From the NCBI GenBank assembly GCA_963995505.1, contig OZ023180.1, positions 10,053,301 through 10,117,300 on the forward strand: 64,000 nt of DNA, in the 5' to 3' direction. This document shows positions 1 through 13,090 of the stretch, piece by piece. Under the pieces are notes generated by a model. It did no database searches. It had not been told where the DNA came from and saw nothing but the letters and a program-made list of their open reading frames with translations. Each line of letters begins with the position of its first letter. The first letter of the stretch is position 1. This DNA is from Hypericum androsaemum (lineage: Eukaryota > Streptophyta > Magnoliopsida > Malpighiales > Hypericaceae). The translations under genes were made by a program, and so were the position numbers.

Positions 1-129
1 TATAATTTGGACAATCACTTACCCATTGTCTTAATATTTGAATTAGATATGGAGATTGTAACACTATGTTCCTAATAACTCTAACTCGAAAATATTAAAT
101 ATATAAGTAGATGAATAAATTTGAAACAG

Positions 130-726
130 GTTAAACAGTTGCGGCTGTGGATATTCGAGTGTAGAGAGCCGAGCCAGGGCGCCTTCAGGTTGGGAATGGC
201 AGCGGCGGCGCTCTTGAGTCTCGCCCATGCACTCACCAATTTGGTGGGAGGCTGCATGTGCATTTGTACTCAGGACGACCTCAAAAAAGCTTCCCCTAAT
301 GGGCAACTTTCTATGGCCTGCCTCCTCGTCTTCTCTTGGTAATTAATTAAACATTAATATATGTATCTTTGCATTTTCTCATATTATTTGCTTCCCTTGA
401 TATATATCTGATTGGCAAGCTTCATTGTTTATAATTAATGATTAAATATTGTCATTTTATATACAAGAACCGTGGTAAAATTAATTAATCAACCAATGAC
501 AAACCGTCCACTTATTTGGCCACTTTTTTTATGTTGGGTGGTCAGGATAATATTGGCCGTCGGATTATCCATGCTGGTGATTGGAACCATGTCCAACAAC
601 AAATCAAGGGCTTCGTGTGGCTTCTCGTACCACCATTTTCTTGCAATTGGAGGCATTTTCTGCTTCGTCCATGCCCTGTTTTCTGTTGCATATTACGTTT
701 CTGCCAACGCCCTGGAAGATGGATAG
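130..726 (+). CDS. DUF1218 (VCC/DEAL-type) membrane protein, 5' exon outside window
   Basis: Two exons are visible: 130-338 (acceptor AG at 128-129) and 546-726 (donor GT at 339-340, acceptor AG at 544-545). Joined, they make 390 nt, 129 codons plus a TAG stop, with a tryptophan codon split by the 207-bp intron. The product begins VKQLRLWIFECREPS, matches the second part of plant DUF1218 proteins of the VCC/DESIGUAL group, and keeps three hydrophobic segments (LGMAAAALLSLAHALTNLVG, the segment across the splice, and FLAIGGIFCFVHALFSVAYY) plus a CMCIC cysteine cluster. The family's N-terminal signal/first membrane helix is absent and must lie left of base 1. VCC/DEAL members are known from vein patterning and leaf symmetry in Arabidopsis; the role here is inferred from family only. 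A degraded copy of this locus lies at 37983-38501. Confidence 0.82.
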
Positions 727-1350
727 GGTGGAAGTCATGTTTAACTACTTACACTCCCTTCTAATTGTAACTTAAGTGAGAGAGTTCACTTTTTTTTCCT
801 TTTTCGGATCCATAGCTCAAGTTTTTTTTATAGTACGAACTGAATAAGATATGGCCTTTGCATCAACTATTTTTCGATCTAAAAGTCACGACCCACAATG
901 ACGTTTTTTGAAAAGAATTATGGGTGCAACAATATTAGGGTCGATGCACCATTGTTTAGCCTCGCTGATGCAAGATTATTTGAGCTAGTGAATCATTTTT
1001 CGAAGTGGTGCTCTATTATTTGGGATTTACCAGTATTCTCACTAACGTACCGTTATTCTTGGCTATTGCATTGAAGTGCGAAAATGTCATGTTTTGGAGC
1101 TCAGGGTCAACCAAGGTAATCATCGAAGTACTCGGGGTTTGGACATCCATTGAGGGCTCCCTCAGGTTAGGTTGGGTTCATTCAGATCAACTTGGGTTTT
1201 GACAGGTAAGATTGGGTTTTCTTATTGCATGTTAGGATCCCTCAGTCAGGTCAAGCACTTGAAGAAAATGTGAGAGCTCCCTTAGGCCAGGTTAGGCCAT
1301 TGGCAAAGATGCTGCCTAAAGTCAGGTTCGGAACTTGGTAAGGTTGGAAG
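727..1350. other. Intergenic, degenerate GC-poor repeats
   Basis: No gene is seen. From about 1130 the phrases 'agctccctcagg', 'caggttagg' and 'acttggtaaggttgg' recur imperfectly. The same phrases continue at 4139-4220 on the other side of the inserted LTR, so this was one degenerate tandem-repeat tract before the insertion. Confidence 0.5.
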
Positions 1351-1355
1351 GATTT

Positions 1356-4138
1356 TGTCACGACCCGAACTCAGGTTGGTGACCGGCGCTAGACTCCAAC
1401 TCATGTTATTAACAAAATAAATCTAGTCAGCCTCTAACGTATTCAAATTTATAATAATAAGTATTTAAACATAAAATTAAAACCTAATGATCTTTAGTTT
1501 CATATTCCAAGTTTACAAAATATAAGCCAAGTTTTTTCTTTTTAATACATACTCTCAAGATCAAAACAAATCCTGTGACTACAGAGCTTCTAGATCAATG
1601 AGAAAAATACAAACTGGAGACCTCCAGACCAGTCCCGGAGAATAAAGCAGACTTATACGATCAGAGTAGATCTCCGAACTAATACAACTCGTATTTGAGT
1701 TCCTGCAAAACTGGTGAGAGGGGGGAATGAGTGTTTTGGAACACTCAGTAAATAAATAAGATATGCATCACAATTTATTTAGCTACTCAATGCACAAACA
1801 TACCTAAAATATGCATATAACTAACATGGCAAATAAATTATGCGAAAATATACATTGTTCAAAAGTCATAATTACCAGATGACTAAATATAGCATATAAT
1901 CACAAAGTCGCAGAAACATAAGCAAACTACGCAATTTGACACATGACACATAATTCCAATATCATATAGCAGAACTGACGAATATTCGGCAAGATCTAGA
2001 TAGCGTCACTCCAATCCCGACACGAGGATACCATATCTCAAAGGCACCATCATCAACCAACCTCCTCAGCCAAATAGTTCTGCTCACCGAAAGGCAACCA
2101 TATCATATCAGACCAACCTCATCGGCCAAATAGTTCTGCCCGCCGTAGGCAACCATATCATATCAGACCAATCTCATCGGCCAAATAGTTCTGCTTGCCG
2201 TAGGCAACCATATCATATCAGACCAACCTCATCGGCCAAATAGTTCTACCCGCCGTAGGCAACCATATCATATCAGACCAATCTTATCGGCCAAATAGTT
2301 CTGCTCACCGTAGGCAACCATATAACATAGCGGAGCTATCTATATCATATAGTTATTCGTTTCACACAAATTCATAGGCTCCAAACGAATCAAATATGTG
2401 CAATGAACAAACCAACATTTCTAGTGCCCACTCGAGGCTAAATTAATCAAACACTTACAAATCATAATGTCACATCATAATGCTCATATGAAAAATGCAC
2501 AATATGCAGTAACAATGCCATATTCAAATCATAACAAATAAATAGAGTACACCAAAAAAAGCACGAGTCACATATTATTTGTTTATCGATTTCGGTTCGA
2601 TGATCATCAGAATCGGCGGTCCTTTTTCAAATAAATAAATTCCTTCATTTGGAATTCAACTTGTTCGAAGTTGACATCCACGAATTCTTTCCAAATATTT
2701 CTCAAAATATTTTCATAGCCTGTGACATTAAAATCACAAACCAATTTTATTGAACCATAAATAATTAAATTCCTTACTCAATGTTCACGACATCTTCTTA
2801 TCCTTGTTCTTTTAAATATTTGTTTTTATTTTAAGTTTCGTTCAAGAACAAGAAACTCTTAATAAAATATACCTACGGTTACTATTTTCTTGCAATTTAA
2901 GCCCTATTGAAAAATCATCATCCTTACTTAATTGTCTTGTTCCATACATAAACTTAACAAAGCTTACTTTGTTAGCTCCTCCTCCTTACCCTTTCTGTAA
3001 CAAAGACTAGCTTACCTTTTTTATTTATTTGGTTTAGTTGAACTTACAGAAAGTATTAGCTAATGCTAACTTTACTACTCTTTTCTTTTATAGTTGCTTT
3101 TGCTATACTTTCATCCATTTCTAATATTTTATTCAGTTTCATTTCTTTCTCTTTTAGTATTTAGGCTCGCTAAATCCACGTTTACATATCTAATTAATTC
3201 CTGTGATTCATAAAACTTTAACCACCCACCTTAGCTCTTTTATATAACCTTCTACACATTAAAATTTAACACCCTTACCTAAATTGTATGATTAAATTGC
3301 TACCATACCTAATAAATTCAATCTAATGGTCACGTAAACAGCAACATAATATTTTCCAACTTTATAATCATTCGCTAATAATTCAACCGATACTTTAACG
3401 TTGAAAGGATTAGTCTTAGTATAAGAACAAAAAAAATGCAACCTGTAATAAATTGGATGACCTTACCTCACTAAATTCCCTCTTTTTTTTTCGGCGGTCT
3501 ACATCTCTTATTCTTCTTTTCTATCTTTTCTGATTTCCTTTTTCTGGATCCTTTCGTTTTCTTTTCTATTGATGGCTGTTTCCTTTTCCCTTTTTTTTTT
3601 ATAGAACTTATCCATGTAACCTTCCTCAATTTTTTACCTTTGACTGAGTTTCCTATAATTTAGCCACGTACTCCAAGTTTCACTTGCCATAATTTTACTC
3701 TATTTTTTTATTACTTGGTACTTATCTTTGTTCCTTTAGTTGTTCGGTGGATTGTACAGGAACAATCTAGTCATGGCCACCTCCTTCTATTTATAATGAT
3801 GATTGTGTTTTCGTGGTTATTTAGTTAACTGCCACGCTTTGTTTCTTTCTTCTTCGTTTTTTACTAGTTTATCCTATTTTATTTGTTCATTCGTTATTCG
3901 TTAGAAAGGTGGAAATCTTACTGATATTTTTTAATACATTTCAAACTACCGAATTAATAACTTAAATAGTTAATCGTTTAAATTATATCTAACCATATTT
4001 TAAAATATCACATTTTTAAAATATCTTGATGACTAAGTGATATTATTATTTCTAACAAAGTATAAAATTATCTCAATTAATAACTTTTCATACTTGATTA
4101 AACTTAACTAAGTTTAATCCACAAGGTGGGATATTACA
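1356..4138. mobile_element. Solo LTR-like insertion with perfect 5-bp target duplication
   Basis: The element starts TGTCACGACCCGAACTC and ends GGTGGGATATTACA, so it has the TG...CA ends of an LTR. It is flanked by GATTT at 1351-1355 and again at 4139-4143, an exact 5-bp target duplication. No gag or pol coding sequence is seen in 2.78 kb, so it is best read as a solo LTR, or a non-autonomous element whose own LTRs I did not separate. It holds a five-copy 55-bp tandem repeat at 2057-2327. A divergent relative lies at 5237-7107. The transcription direction is not resolved. Confidence 0.75.
2057..2327. repeat. Five-copy 55-bp tandem repeat inside the LTR
   Basis: Each unit contains 'cggccaaatagttctgc', 'cgccgtaggcaaccatatc' and 'atatcagaccaa'. 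Copies start at 2057, 2113, 2168, 2223 and 2278; the first is 56 bp, the others 55 bp. Differences between copies are a few substitutions each. Confidence 0.9.
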
Positions 4139-4143
4139 GATTT

Positions 4144-5231
4144 GCTCAAGCCACTTCAGGTACTTGATAAGGTTGGAAGGATTTGCTCAAGCCAGTTCAG
4201 GTACTTGGAGAGATTGAGAGTGTTATACACAGGGCAAAAATGGAAGCTAAATTGCATTTTGTCATGTCGTCACTTTGTCATTTAGCTTGGTCTCACATAC
4301 CACATTTGTTACAGTAGAAGTTTGAGCTTGCTATAAATCTTATAAATGAATCATTTTGGGTATTAGTCAAGCTCAATTAAGCTTCTATCTATTATAGAGG
4401 AAAACCAATATTAACTTCTTGTTCAAATATTATATAATATTATATATAAGAAAGAAAGAAAGAAATATTATTAAAGAGCAGAGGGAGGGTGACAGGTTCG
4501 AATAAGAATCGAATCTGTCTCTTCAAAAGTTAGTCAAAAATTTCCAGGTAAGAGGTGCCTCTTCATGAAGCCACAGACTACGGGTAAGAAGTGCCTCTTC
4601 GAGAAGTTGTAGACATCTTCAGTGTAAGTTGCAACTCTTTGGAGCAACGACTATCTTTTGAATTGTTGTAGCCCTTCTGTGTAACGTGAGTATCTATAAA
4701 TACTCCAATAATTTTGAGACCCAGAAACAAGAATCATTTTATTCTCTCACGCGACCTCTTCTTTCTTTTTCGAGTGTTTTATACTTGCGATTTCTTGCTT
4801 CAAGAAATTTGTACGAGTTTAACTTACAAATTTTTGAGATGCATAGATTTTGTATCCTAGAAGGATATTTCTTTGAGAACCATTTAACATGAGTAAGAGG
4901 AAATAATACCTTTAAAAATAACATCATTTTTTGGTAGCCAAAGTCTATGGAGCATGTTCGAGTTTGAAGCGTAGGATTCGGGAGCAGTAAAGGCCGTAAA
5001 AAGGGGTTGAACATGTATGCGCAATTTACATACACACATGCATGGAATTGGATTTTGATGCGTACGCACTGTCCAGGCCACGTACACGTGATTTTTTGTT
5101 ATGGATTTGGACATTTACGTGCAAGGTTGTCCATGTACACTGAGCTTGAAGTTTTCTAGAGGACGCATACACCCAGGCTCCTATGTGTATGCTCAGTTCC
5201 AAATTTTACACTAAGCGTGTGCAATGACAAG
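4144..5231. other. Repeat tract, then unassigned LTR-like promoter region
   Basis: 4144-4220 finishes the degenerate repeat interrupted by the LTR. At 4540-4615 two imperfect copies of 'taagaggtgcctcttc..gaag..gtagac' follow each other. 'tctataaatactcc' near 4691 is a good TATA box, followed by a pyrimidine-rich stretch, as in a plant LTR promoter, but no LTR ends were found. No gene is supported. Confidence 0.35.
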
Positions 5232-5236
5232 CCTTC

Positions 5237-7107
5237 TATCACGACCCGAATTCGTGGTCGACAACCGGCGCTAGATCATGTCAAACTTAATAATAAACCA
5301 TAACCTAGCAAGTCTTAAAACATAATACATTATTCTCATTAATAGAAATCGTCCTTTTTGTGTCGGGCTGTACAGATATCTGTGGTGTACTCTTCGCTTT
5401 TTTTGTGGGAGTTTTCACACCCTTTTGCATAGGTGTACATAATTCCATGATTAATATATTCTGCTTCTTCAAAAAAATAAAGTTGTCTCTTCAAACAAAC
5501 AAATTTATTGTTATCCAAAACCTGGTTGGCATAATTCAAAAGTTGGAGTACACATGTAAACCTTCAGATGTAGCCCAAGAGGAAGACAACAGGCTGAACT
5601 CGGATGAAAAAATTCTCCATATGCAAACCACGGCTCAAATATCTTCACCTGTGGATTGAAGTAAGGGATAAGTGTTTTGAAATACTTAGTAAGTAAATAT
5701 TATAAGTAACATGTATTTAACCAAACAGTCGGCCCCATAAAACCCAACCAATACTAACACAATGGCAAGACAATAAAAGACCACTTCACAAATAAGGTCA
5801 TCAAAGTAATCACATATCAAACATAACCAAAAATTTAGATAGACCTTCACAAACACATAACACAAATCGGATGAACTTCAGATAGGCCTAAATAGTGTCA
5901 CTCCCACACCGACACGAGGATACCACATCTGAAAGGCGCCATCAGAAACGTACCCCGCTGGCCAAATATCATATCATATACATATCCAGCGTATCCTCAG
6001 TATATATGTACATATGGCAACATCCCCAATTGATCACGGGTAGACCTCATCTCCGCCATCACACAAATCACATTCCAAACTCACATAATACACATTAACC
6101 AAAATATATTGGCCTAATATCCAAATTCATATCAAAATAGTCCATTATAGACAAACAATCAACAAACATCATCAAATCATGTATAGACAAAAACTAAACA
6201 TAAAACCATACTTTAAACTAATCAAAAGTACACCAAATCAAACACATAACTACGTCTAGTTAACTAAGCACATGTTACAAAGAATATTCAATTACTAGAC
6301 AGTCATTTCTTAAACTACAACCCGATGTTCGGCTTCTCTTCCAACTTCCATATATATTGGAATTGTAGCTTAAACTCACCTTATCCTCCTTCCATCTAGG
6401 TCTATATTAACTTGTGCAAAATATTCTTCTATTAGCTTCTTTATGGTTCAAATAAATTTCTACTCAAGTTAAGTAAAATCCTACAAAACTATTTACCTAG
6501 GCTTCCAAGTTGTTCAAATCTGGTCCCTTTTCTTTCCTCTTTTTTTCCCTTCGTTCTCCCTCTTTCTCCGAGTCCTTTCTCCTCTATTTTCTATTCTAAA
6601 TGGATGTATGGTTTGTGCTTAAAGTCTATCCAAAGAATTTCCCTTGTATATGCATCCCAAGTAGCTTAGTCATCCTACTTTTCATTTGCTACCTAACCAA
6701 CTTGCAACATAATTTCCTTTTTGATCCTACACTTTTTCATCCTTTCAAACTCATTTCTAAACTTCTTAATATGTTCTAATATGTCCCTAGAATGAGCCTT
6801 ATTCAAATAAAGTTACATAACAAATCATTTTCACAAAACTTTCCAATACCGATAAAATTAGACTTATATCCGAGCACCTTAAGTTCTTGCTCTGTTACGG
6901 CCAGATTATTTCATAAATCACAAAACTCAAAGAACATAGTTATATATCTAGGTGTTATGAATCCACAAGAATTGGAATAACCTAATTTAGAGTCCGGATG
7001 AGGAAGCTATGCCTATTTTACCAAACGATGACGGACTAAGCCTAAACTCTTCTAAAACCAACCTGATTTTGTTGTAACAAATTTAATTGAAGGGTGAGGG
7101 TATCACA
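5237..7107. mobile_element. Second LTR-like insertion of the same family, more degraded
   Basis: It begins TATCACGACCCGAATTC and ends GGGTATCACA, with the first TG mutated to TA. The start '..cacgacccgaa...accggcgctaga', the internal 'gacacgaggatacca.atct.aaaggc.ccatca' and 'agtgttttg.aa.act.agtaa' all match the element at 1356-4138. Flanks are CCTTC (5232-5236) and CCTCC (7108-7112), a 5-bp target duplication with one mismatch. No retrotransposon coding sequence is seen. Confidence 0.6.
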
Positions 7108-7112
7108 CCTCC

Positions 7113-8159
7113 ACGTACGCGTAGCCCTTAGCCACTTCAGCATGTTTGGCCACCTAAGTCACTTCTGCCGCATTCTCAAGAAGGATATAGAACTAGAGTT
7201 TTTGACACGTTATCTATGTAAACCTCGCTAGTTCTAGGTTTTAGACATCCATCTTTCCACTTAAATTTCTCTATACATGTTCCCGTGTTACTCTAGTTCA
7301 GATCTGATTTCAATTCAAGTATTCATGAGACCTCTTTTATTGGTGACTTCTTTCCCACCCTCTCTTTTATACTTTTCATATTCTCTAATATGATTATATC
7401 AAGTATAATTGCCATGAGTAAGGAGTATTTTTCTTTAAGTGTGGTACATGTATGACACATTTGATCAGTTAGGTTGTGGATTGATCGTGGATGTAGTTAT
7501 TGTTTGGTATACTTAATGCTTACTTTTACTTTCCTAATATTAAGATTGGAGTAGACTTGTCCTATGAATCCCTAGGTCGTTGCCTCGCACCCTCGGACGG
7601 AGTAGACATAAGTTATTGGTTTAGGATTAATAATATGAAGTATGGTATGACCCTTAGCTAATTTACGACCTTAGTGGAAGTAGAGAAGCTAAAACATAGC
7701 ATGATATGCCTTGCAGTCTGGACAGATGAAACTCTTTGTAGGTGATTCACATAGAGAACCTAAATAAATGATGAATCTAAATTGTTGTCTCGCACTTTAG
7801 TTTTATTGATTACGCTATTAACAACATTGGTTGTTGCGTAGCACCCATCCGTTGGTAATAGCACCGTAAGAAACTCTGAATACCAATTCATAAGAAATCA
7901 TTAATTGAACCTATCAACAAGTTAGGGTATCCTACTCTTCTTTATCATTACTACAGTTATGCTTTTAAACCGATCAAATTTTTCGCTCATCTCTTTATTT
8001 CAGTTTTATTCACTCATTCTACTGCTCTCATAATCTTCACCTGCTAACCTCTTTTGCATCGATTCTCATGCCAATTCCTCAGCTCAAACATACTTACTAC
8101 ATTATTATTAGCATAGGATTGGTAGATTAATCACTCAATTTATCCCTACTAGTGCGTAA
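7113..8159. other. Unassigned, retrotransposon-like non-coding sequence
   Basis: No open frame of note. Phrases such as 'gtcgttgcctcgcaccc' and 'gttgcgtagcacccatccg' have the feel of gypsy LTR or untranslated sequence, but no boundary was found. Confidence 0.25.
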
Positions 8160-8495
8160 AGGTCTCAAAAAGTCATTTGAAGTCACGAATTGCTCATTGT
8201 AAAGAGATCGTCAACTGAAGAAGGTCATCAATTCGTTGAGGTAGGATCTTTGAATAAAGAGGAGTTGTCAACTATATGGAGTGGTTCATGGTGCTGGAGT
8301 TGTCGATAGTGCTAGAGTCATAGATGGTTGGAATTGTCGATCGCGTGAGGATCGTTGATGATGATGGAGTCATCGCCTACTAGAGATAGTCAATGGTTGG
8401 TAGCTATACGAGAATCATCGACGGTTAGAAGAGCATGCTGGAGATCGTTGATGGCTGGGTCATCGATGGTTGGGAGCTAAATGGAGATTGTCGAC
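8160..8495. repeat. Degenerate short-period repeat around 'atcgatggttgg'
   Basis: The words 'gtcgat', 'atcgttgatgg', 'catcgatggttgg' and 'gagatcgt' recur at irregular spacing for about 330 bp. It ends directly at a TGATGAG sequence that looks like the start of an Athila/Tat-type LTR. Confidence 0.45.
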
Positions 8496-9670
8496 TGATG
8501 AGTGTCAAAAACACCCATGCGACCGTGTCATTTATGAGTCATTTTCATTCTTTTTTGTTTCTAGTGTCCTCAAATCTTGAGTCTTTTTAACCATTTTTAG
8601 GTCTGTTACTAAGTGATCGTTCACCTTACAGCTACCGAACGGTCAGAGAAGTGCCGAGTACCAGAAGCTGCCGAGCGACGAGTGAGGTCACCAAGCGGCA
8701 CCCGAGTGAAGTCCAAAATATGAGGCCGAAATTTCCCAGCTCACAAGTCCAAAAAAGTCCAAAGAGTCAATGACTTTGACCCAGTTGTAAGAAGAAGTTG
8801 AAACAAAAAATTGTTCAATGGTAACAAGTGGGGAGGAGGACGACACTTGGCCTACAATTGAAGGCGACAAAGAGAGTGGCAAGGAACCCCTGAGACCAAT
8901 AAGCTTAATCAATGAGGAACAAAGAGGGACATCCTCTAATGCAAACCCTCTGGAAGAGGAGTCAATGGTTGAAATGGACTATCTAGTGGAGGTGTGAGGA
9001 TTGTGCAAGAGGGAATATGAGAGGTTGCATTATGACATTTCATGGATGGTGTTTGTGTAAGTTTGCCCTCAATTTGCATTGCTAATGAAGCAAAAATCCT
9101 GGTACAAAGTGGGGAGAGACTCTCGAGATTACTTATTTTTATTTACAAACATGAAGCAATGGGTGAGAACAACGTTATGGGATAGGTTCAACCCAAATAA
9201 GGGGGTGCCTAATGTTAGAACTTCATTGCCTATACCTCCAACACAAGGAGACTATGACCAAAGCATGCGTGAATGGAAAATGGCGGAAGCACCCTTTGAG
9301 GTATCAAAACTCGACAATCCATGATTCATGACTTTGCCTATAAATATTAAACTAGTCAACTTAGAAAAGACTCTTTGTGACTCAGGTTCCTCGGTCAACA
9401 TCATCCATACTTCATTGAGCAAGAGAATAAGACTTACCAAAATAATGCTGGCAATCAAAAGTTTGACATTAGCCGATGGGATAACAAAGCAATCTTAGGG
9501 GTTTGTCAAGGATGTTTCGCTCTCGATGAGACATGGGAGTGTGCTTAACCTGGGAGGGGATGATTATTTTGGGTCGCCCTTTCCTAGCTACCACAAAAAC
9601 TAAATTTAACTTTGAAAATGGGTATGTCACATTTAATTTGGGGACAAACAAATACAACAAGCTTGAGAGT
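8496..9670 (+). pseudogene. Ty3/gypsy (Athila/Tat-like) LTR start and protease remnant
   Basis: TGATGAGTGTCAAAAACACC at 8496 resembles the LTR starts of the gypsy family found on the other strand at 27986 and 40485. Downstream, a frame broken by stops encodes LCDSGSSVNIIHTSLSKRI near 9380-9430, the retropepsin active site (D-S/T-G), and about 150 nt later the companion motif IILGRPFLATTKTKFNF in another frame (near 9560-9610). This spacing is normal for plant gypsy proteases. In-frame stops and frame changes show it is dead. No reverse transcriptase follows. Confidence 0.65.
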
Positions 9671-10261
9671 TAGGGTAGAAGAGAGGTATTTCTGAAAATG
9701 TATGCCCAACCAGATCAATTGGCTTGAATTAGTGGACTATGAGTTTGAGTAGTGTGAAAATGACTTTCAAGAGACACTTCCATGTTAGTGTTCTTTTTTA
9801 GGACCGGGCCAAAGAATTTTTTCATGAGCGAAGGGAATTGAAGTTAATGTGCTTGTTCACCTATGTTACTAATAAAAAGACGAGCTTGATCAAGCTTCAG
9901 GGCATCAAGATCCTAATATGTCTAGGTTTGCCATGTATTGCCCGGATGACCCAAAGAGTATAGAGCACTCAGATATAATATTGGATGCCATGTTTCGTAC
10001 AGAAGAACAACATTCGCCGGATCCACCATAATGTTTAGTATAAAAGGGGAGTAAAATCGTTATGCGAACTAAAAATTTTAGCATGTTATGGTTTGTAAAT
10101 ATAGTTCCTAACAATTTTAAATTTCTTGTCTTAGGAAAGAAAGTATATGTCGATTAGGAGATTTCTGCTTGGCAGCAAGAATTTGCATCAGGCGGCTTTC
10201 GCAACTTTAAGAGCATTCAGAGGATGCATTGACAATAACACCATACGACATGTATATCTTT

Positions 10262-12316
10262 CGAGTGGTAGCTGCTGCCGAAAGACAAATGTGGGTAACC
10301 GATGACATTCTAGGCAGATATAAAAAAAATGAAAGCCGATCGGCATTGTTTCACAAGAATAGTGCCCTAACCCTAGAAAAACTAGAAATCCCAAAGTTAG
10401 AAATTTTCAACATTCTAGACTGGAGATCGTTGAGTGGTGAAGGCACCTTCTTCCAGAAATAGGGGACGAATCTTTCAGTTGTTGGGCAGAAAAGTTTGGG
10501 GTAAGGAAACCCTAATTTTGAATTTTGGCTCTAGATTTGAAAATTTAAGTTTGCGGTTCTTGGGGGATTTGAACGGTGGAATTTTGGCTGGTAAGTTTAT
10601 TTGAACATCTTGGGAGAGTTTTTTGTGGCAAGGTGAAGACTTCAGTTTGAAGTTCCGTCTGGCCAATTTTTTTTAAGGTACCGCGCGGCAACAAAGACTA
10701 ATGTACGGTATATTCTCGCCGCTCAGTAGATTTACCCACCGGGCAGCTTATTCCCACTGTTTGACAGCCTTACCCACTGAGCGACACCTTTTAGCAGAAA
10801 TGGCAGGAGAGTCTATTAGTAATCAAAAACTGATGCTACCTATGATAAGACAAGAACCCGAGATATGGAAAAACAATATGGAGCTGCATTCTCCATTTAT
10901 CATAAGCGGGAGGGCAAGTTATTTCAGGCACTTCAAAAGAAAGAAATCTCCCCATACTTCTGGATCAAGTGAAGAGACATTGAGACACTGGGTGTCAATG
11001 ACAAGCTGCTCTCGTACCTGACAGACATGGGGTTGTTGCCTCTTAGAGAGAATGAGGTGAAAATTTTTAGACATCTGACTGAAGAATTCTTCAGTACTCT
11101 TTACATTGGTGCTGGTGAGGAGAGCATCTCCTTCAAGTTGTTGATTCGAGAGAATACCGTGCATAAGGAGGAGGTGTGTGAAGTTATTAGGTTCTTGATG
11201 GATTGCGAGTTGCACTTTCAGTACACTAATACAAAGAGCAATGAATGTAAGCATCTGGCTAGGCTAAAGACCTTTACTTTCGAGTGGCAGCTACTACCGA
11301 ATGGTAAACGCGGGTACCATGCGGCATTCTAGGCAGATATAAAAAAATTAGAATGAAAATAGTTCGACATTGTTTCACAGGAACAATGCCCTAACCCTAG
11401 AAATCCCAAAGTTAAAAATTTTCAACATTCTAGACCGAAGATCGTTGAGTGGTGAAGGCATCTTCTTCCAAAAATAGGGGACAAATCTTTCACCTGTTGG
11501 GAAGAAAAGTTTGGAGTAAGGAAACCCTAATTTTAACTTCAGCTCTAGATTTGAAGATTTGAGTTTGCGGTTCTCGAGAGATTTGAATGGTGGAATCTTG
11601 GCTAGTGAGGGGATTTGAACATCTTGTGAGAGTTCTTAGTAGCAAGGTGAAGACTTCAGTTCGAAGTGCTGTTCGACTAATTTTTTTCGATGGTGGTACA
11701 GATATCAGTGGATGGTACATTCCCGCCGCTGAGCAGATTTACCCATATGGCAGCTTATTCCCACAGTTCAACACCCTTACCCATCGAGCGACACCATTGA
11801 GCAGAAATGGTAGAAGAGTCTACTAGACCACAAAAATAGAATGTCAAGTGTTTCTAGGGGTAAGAACTGATGCTGCCTTTGATAAGGCAAGAACCCCGAG
11901 ATATGTTAAAACAATATGGAGCTGCGTTCTCCATTTATCATAACACGAGGGGAAATTATTTAAGGCACTTGAAAAGAAAGAAATCTCCCCCTACTTGTGG
12001 ATCAAGTGGAGAGACATTGAGACATTGGTTGTCAAGGACAAGCTACTCTCGTACCTGACGGACATGGGATTGTTGCCTCTTGGGGAGAATGAGGAGAAAT
12101 TTTTTAGACATCTGACTTAAGAATTCTTCAGTACTCTTTGTATTGGTGCTGGTGAGGAGAGCATCTCCTTCAAGTTTCTGAATCGAGAGCACACCATCCA
12201 TGAGGAGGAGGTGTGTGAAGTTATTAGGTTCTTGATAGATTAGAGATGCACTTTGAGTACACTAATACAAAGAACAATGAATGGAAGCTTCTAGCTAGGC
12301 TAAAGACCTTTACTTC
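10262..12316 (+). repeat. Tandem duplication of a 1.02-1.04-kb segment
   Basis: Segment 10262-11280 is repeated at 11281-12316. Both copies begin 'cgagtggyagctrctaccga', pass through 'ttcaacattctagac..gagatcgttgagtggtgaaggca', 'gatgctacct..gataaga.caagaacc' and 'gaggagagcatctccttcaag', and end 'aggctaaagacctttactt'. Offset is 1019 bp at the left and 1036 bp at the right because of small indels. Divergence is moderate, so the duplication is not recent. Confidence 0.85.
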
Positions 12317-13090
12317 CCCGAGCTCTGATTCTCTGATACGCAAGAATGCCCTTACATTACTTCTCTGATTCTCTGATTCCCTGAGCATCTGGCCTTGCAT
12401 CGCTTCTTAGCTATTGCATTCTTTGCTAACTCGGAACTAAATAAGATCTATAAGGTGGAGCTATATTCCTTGCACCACGTCTGTAAAGGTTTAACTTATA
12501 ACTTCTATAAGCATTTGATCTATGGGTTTTGACAGCTCACATTTAGATCGAAGAAGTCTATAGCCTTTTGTCATATTGTGACCTTGATTAATATTACTGT
12601 GTGCATAATTGATGAGCATCGGCTGATGTAGCACCTTAAGGTAGTAGAGCTCCGCTACATAGATATTGCTACTCTTCATAAGTCGCATATAGTGGTTCAG
12701 GACCCGAGGACCAAGAAATATGCTTAGAAGAGGTGGGCATGGAGAGATATGGTGATCAAGATGGTTCTTGAGGATCTTTGACGACACGAGGGAGATGAAG
12801 ACGATGGCTTGAAGGAGGAAGATCATAAAGCAACATTTTTGCTCATTGGTTAGGTAGATGGACCTTCAATGACCCTCGCAGCTCAAGACACATAGCCTAA
12901 TGGTGGGACTAGCTATTTTGATAGACCAGTTGATGACATCCTAGGGATAGATTGAGTCCTGCCTGCAGCAAATGGATGGCTCCTTCTAGGCATTTACCAC
13001 AGACATATATGCCTACACGCAATATTTCAAGCAGTGGATGGAGCAGCATTTACAGTACTCAGCACAACCACCTCCTCCTCTGGATCAGTA
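10800..13090 (+). pseudogene. Athila-type retrotransposon ORF1-like remnants
   Basis: Broken frames in both duplicated segments read like the plant Athila 'ORF-1' or retrotransposon-encoded N-terminal protein: KLLSYLTDMGLLPL, FRHLTEEFFSTLYIGAGEE and ISFKLLIRE near 10990-11160, repeated near 12020-12180. A further decayed stretch (12320-13090) ends with YTQYFKQWMEQHLQ followed by stops. The assignment rests on general resemblance (helix-rich block after 'FLSTL'), not on a catalytic motif. It has no reverse transcriptase. 'acattgagacaatgtgtctttcaggtgtg' at about 13390-13420 resembles the region before a gypsy polypurine tract. Confidence 0.5.
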
